From assembly GCF_000993825.1 (NCBI RefSeq), contig NZ_CP011114.1, positions 372,001-436,000 of the forward strand: 64,000 nucleotides of DNA, in the 5' to 3' direction. Made by a program: the position numbers and the translations under genes. The notes below the pieces were generated by a model. It was not told the origin of the DNA. It saw only the letters and a list, made by a program, of their open reading frames with translations, and ran no database searches. The first letter of the stretch is position 1. Every line of letters begins with the position of its first letter. This DNA comes from Paenibacillus durus ATCC 35681. GTDB taxonomy: Bacteria > Bacillota > Bacilli > Paenibacillales > Paenibacillaceae. Below are positions 61,971-64,000 of this stretch, in pieces.

Positions 61971-62104
61971 AGAGAGGAAGGCCCGGCTGGCTTTGGCCGG
62001 AAACTCTGCCATATGCGCAAGACGTGGTTTATGGCCGCCCTTTCAGAGCGGCTCTATATAAACGCATTATATATATTTATGGAGAGAAAGGGGTATTAAC
62101 GAAA

Positions 62105-63754
62105 ATGAAGAAATGGGGCAGTCTGGCTTTAACCCTTACGCTTGGCGCGGGACTCGTACTCAGCGGCTGCGGCGGCAATAACGCAAGCTCGACTAACAGT
62201 GCGGCGACCAGTTCGCCGGCAAGCACGGCGACCGCCGGCGCATCGGCGCAGGATACGCTTGTTGTGGGACGCGGCGGCGACTCCGCTTCGCTTGACCCTG
62301 CGATTATAACCGACGGAGAATCTTTGAAAATCGACCATCAGGTATTCGATTCCCTGCTGGAGTACAAGCCGGGAACCACCGAGGTCGAGCCTTCCCTGGC
62401 AGACAGCTGGGAAGTATCGCCGGACAGCCTGATCTATACGTTCAAGCTGCATCCGGGCGTAAAATTCCATGACGGCACGGATTTCAACGCCGAGGCGGTT
62501 GTATTCAACTTCCAGCGCTGGAGCGATCCGAAGAGCCCGTACAAATTCGAAGGCGATTCCTTCGATTACTATGATTCCATGTTCGGACCGGACGGCTCGC
62601 GCGTTATTAAAGAAGTCAAGGCTGTCGACGATTTGACCGTACAGTTTACACTGAATCAGCCGCAGGCTCCTTTCCTGCAAAACCTTGCGATGACTTCATT
62701 CGGCATCGCGAGTCCAACCGCAATTAAAGAAAAGAAAGAAAACTTCAAGAACGAGCCGGTCGGCACAGGCCCATTCGTCTTCAAGGAATGGAAGCATAAC
62801 GATTCCATTACACTCGAAAAGAATGCAAGCTACTGGAAAGAAGGACTTCCTAAGCTGAGCAAAGTAATCGTTCGTTCCATTCCGGACAACACCGCACGCT
62901 TCAACGCGCTGCAAAACGGCGAAATCGACCTGATGGAAGATGTGAGCCCGGATGATCTGTCGACGCTGGAAGGCAACAGCGATCTGCAAAAGATCGAACG
63001 TCCTTCGTTTAACGTTGCTTACCTTGGCTTCAACTTCAAGAAGAAGCCTTTTGACAACGTAAAAGTAAGACAGGCGCTGAACTATGCCGTTAACAAACAG
63101 GCCCTTATCGACGCATTCTTCGCCGGACAGGCGCAGCCGGCCGTCAATCCGATGCCGCCGTCGCTGTGGGGCTATAACGACCAAGTGAAAGATTATGAAT
63201 ATAATCTGGACAAAGCGAAGCAGCTGCTGGCGGAAGCCGGTTATCCGAACGGCCTGCCGGATACGGTAACGCTGTACGCGATGCCGGTATCCCGTCCTTA
63301 CATGCCGGACGGCAAGAAGGTTGCCGAAGCGATTCAGGCAGAGTGGGAGAAAATCGGCGTGAAGACCGTCATCGAGTCTCCGGAATGGGCGACTTATCTG
63401 GACGATACGAAAGCCGGCGAGAAAGACGACATCTACATGCTCGGCTGGATGGGCGACAACGGCGACCCTGACAACTTCATTTACACTTTGCTTGACAAGG
63501 ACTCCATCCCTGGCAACAACCGCAACTTCTATGTAAACGAAGACCTGCACAAGATCCTAGTTGATGCGCAAAAAGAAATCGATCAAAACAAACGCGCCGA
63601 CCTGTACAAGCAGGCTCAGGTGATCATCAAAGAAGACGCTCCTTGGATTCCGCTCGTGCACACGACTCCGCTGCTTGCGGCCAAAGCGAATCTGAAAGGC
63701 TTTGTTCCGAGTCCGACAGGCACGGAATATTACAGCGAAGTTTACTTCGAATAG
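62105..63754 (+). CDS. dppA: Peptide ABC transporter substrate-binding lipoprotein (family 5)
   Basis: An extracellular solute-binding lipoprotein of 549 residues. The lipobox LVLSGC gives lipid Cys 22; a short Ser/Thr/Ala spacer follows. The SBP_bac_5 domain (about 50-545) has SLDPAIITDGESLKIDHQVFDSL, the family block VKFHDGTDFNAEAVVFNFQRW and PVGTGPFVFKEWK. It captures di- or oligopeptides (or nickel or heme in some relatives) for the transporter. The ATG at 62105 was chosen because the signal peptide starts there; the frame stays open far upstream inside dppF by chance. Confidence 0.92.
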   Translation: MKKWGSLALTLTLGAGLVLSGCGGNNASSTNSAATSSPASTATAGASAQDTLVVGRGGDSASLDPAIITDGESLKIDHQVFDSLLEYKPGTTEVEPSLADSWEVSPDSLIYTFKLHPGVKFHDGTDFNAEAVVFNFQRWSDPKSPYKFEGDSFDYYDSMFGPDGSRVIKEVKAVDDLTVQFTLNQPQAPFLQNLAMTSFGIASPTAIKEKKENFKNEPVGTGPFVFKEWKHNDSITLEKNASYWKEGLPKLSKVIVRSIPDNTARFNALQNGEIDLMEDVSPDDLSTLEGNSDLQKIERPSFNVAYLGFNFKKKPFDNVKVRQALNYAVNKQALIDAFFAGQAQPAVNPMPPSLWGYNDQVKDYEYNLDKAKQLLAEAGYPNGLPDTVTLYAMPVSRPYMPDGKKVAEAIQAEWEKIGVKTVIESPEWATYLDDTKAGEKDDIYMLGWMGDNGDPDNFIYTLLDKDSIPGNNRNFYVNEDLHKILVDAQKEIDQNKRADLYKQAQVIIKEDAPWIPLVHTTPLLAAKANLKGFVPSPTGTEYYSEVYFE

Positions 63755-63770
63755 CTTCATAGCACACGAT

Positions 63771-63798
63771 CTTGCCGCCGCTAAAGAGCGGCGGCAAG
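63771..63798 (+). terminator. Intercistronic hairpin in the peptide transporter operon
   Basis: A perfect 12-bp stem, CTTGCCGCCGCT with AGCGGCGGCAAG and loop AAAG, without T-run. It likely stabilises the binding-protein mRNA or lowers read-through rather than ending the operon. Confidence 0.6.
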
Positions 63799-63823
63799 TC
63801 CGTGTAAGGAAGGTGATCCGTTC

Positions 63824-64000
63824 TTGAGTTCCTACTTATTAAAACGTATCATGGTGCTGATTCCCGTCCTGATCGGCATGACGATAATCGTATTTTCCAT
63901 CATCCATGCCATTCCGGGAGATCCGGCGGAGACCATTCTGGGCCAGAAGGCGACAGAACAGTCCAAACAGGCGCTGCGGGACCAGCTCGGTCTCGATAAG
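63824..64000 (+). CDS. dppB: Peptide ABC transporter permease (DppB/OppB type), partial
   Basis: The first 59 codons of an inner membrane permease, cut by the window end. The N terminus is typical of DppB: a basic start (MSSYLLKRI), the first transmembrane helix (MVLIPVLIGMTIIVFSIIHA), then IPGDPAETILG and the LRDQLGLDK segment. TTG start after AAGGAAGGTGA. It would form the channel with a DppC partner beyond the window. Confidence 0.9.
   Translation, partial: MSSYLLKRIMVLIPVLIGMTIIVFSIIHAIPGDPAETILGQKATEQSKQALRDQLGLDK

Noticed and set aside
61643..62104. 154-codon N-terminal extension of the peptide-binding lipoprotein
   Set aside because: It runs through the dppF coding region; the signal peptide and lipobox begin at 62105.
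1..64000. tRNA, rRNA, prophage, restriction-modification or defence genes
   Set aside because: I looked for them by motif and context and saw none that could be supported.

Overview
The window looks like a chromosomal segment of a Paenibacillus-type, spore-forming, Gram-positive bacterium. This is inferred from strong AGGAGG-like ribosome binding sites, S-layer homology (SLH) domains, lipoproteins with no outer-membrane proteins, a qox-type menaquinol oxidase operon, a sporulation-type histidine kinase and a large exopolysaccharide (EPS) cluster with GH26 mannanases. GC content is moderately high (mid-50s percent by eye). No rRNA, tRNA, CRISPR array or intact transposon was seen.

Layout. 1-9.3 kb: an uptake locus with a wall-anchored transcobalamin-like SLH protein, a lipoprotein with one transcobalamin-like (DUF4430) domain and a complete ECF transporter (EcfT, a fused double EcfA, an S component). 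9.4-11.1 kb: a chemoreceptor. 11.2-15.0 kb (minus strand): qoxABCD. 15.4-20.1 kb: a peptidoglycan/polysaccharide deacetylase and a YtrA-type GntR regulator with its ABC exporter. 20.2-28.3 kb: housekeeping and stress genes (Mug glycosylase, YjjG-like nucleotidase, Mn pyrophosphatase, Rrf2 regulator plus nitroreductase, leucine dehydrogenase, cyclophilin lipoprotein, MFS exporter), with a decayed SDR gene and a MITE-like palindromic element between 25.6 and 26.1 kb. 28.4-34.1 kb: an acidic protein of unknown function, an orphan sporulation-type kinase and a DegS/NarL-type two-component pair.

34.4-55.2 kb is the EPS region: Wzz-like adaptor and tyrosine-kinase-like ATPase, GalU, a priming phosphoglycosyl transferase, five glycosyltransferases, two Wzy/ligase-type membrane proteins, UDP-glucose dehydrogenase and GDP-mannose pyrophosphorylase. 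It is followed by two paralogous secreted GH26 mannanases and an 891-residue secreted glycosidase-like protein. A cyclic-di-GMP-I riboswitch lies directly before the first mannanase. The precursor genes predict a polymer with glucose, glucuronic acid and mannose. The riboswitch suggests that secreted mannan-active enzymes are switched by the same second messenger that usually controls matrix production. No Wzx flippase is in the cluster.

55.4-59.7 kb: a Dps-like ferritin with a PerR-like box, an AIM24-family protein, a coiled-coil membrane protein, a TnpB (IS605 OrfB) remnant, a protein resembling the tail of vWA proteins and a WYL-domain regulator. 59.9-64.0 kb: a dipeptide/oligopeptide ABC transporter (two ATPases, binding protein, first permease cut by the window end).

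The two most interesting systems are the surface transcobalamin-like/ECF locus at the start and the c-di-GMP-controlled mannanase module attached to the EPS cluster. Start codons were re-chosen from ribosome-binding-site spacing where the longest reading frame looked wrong; these choices are stated per gene.
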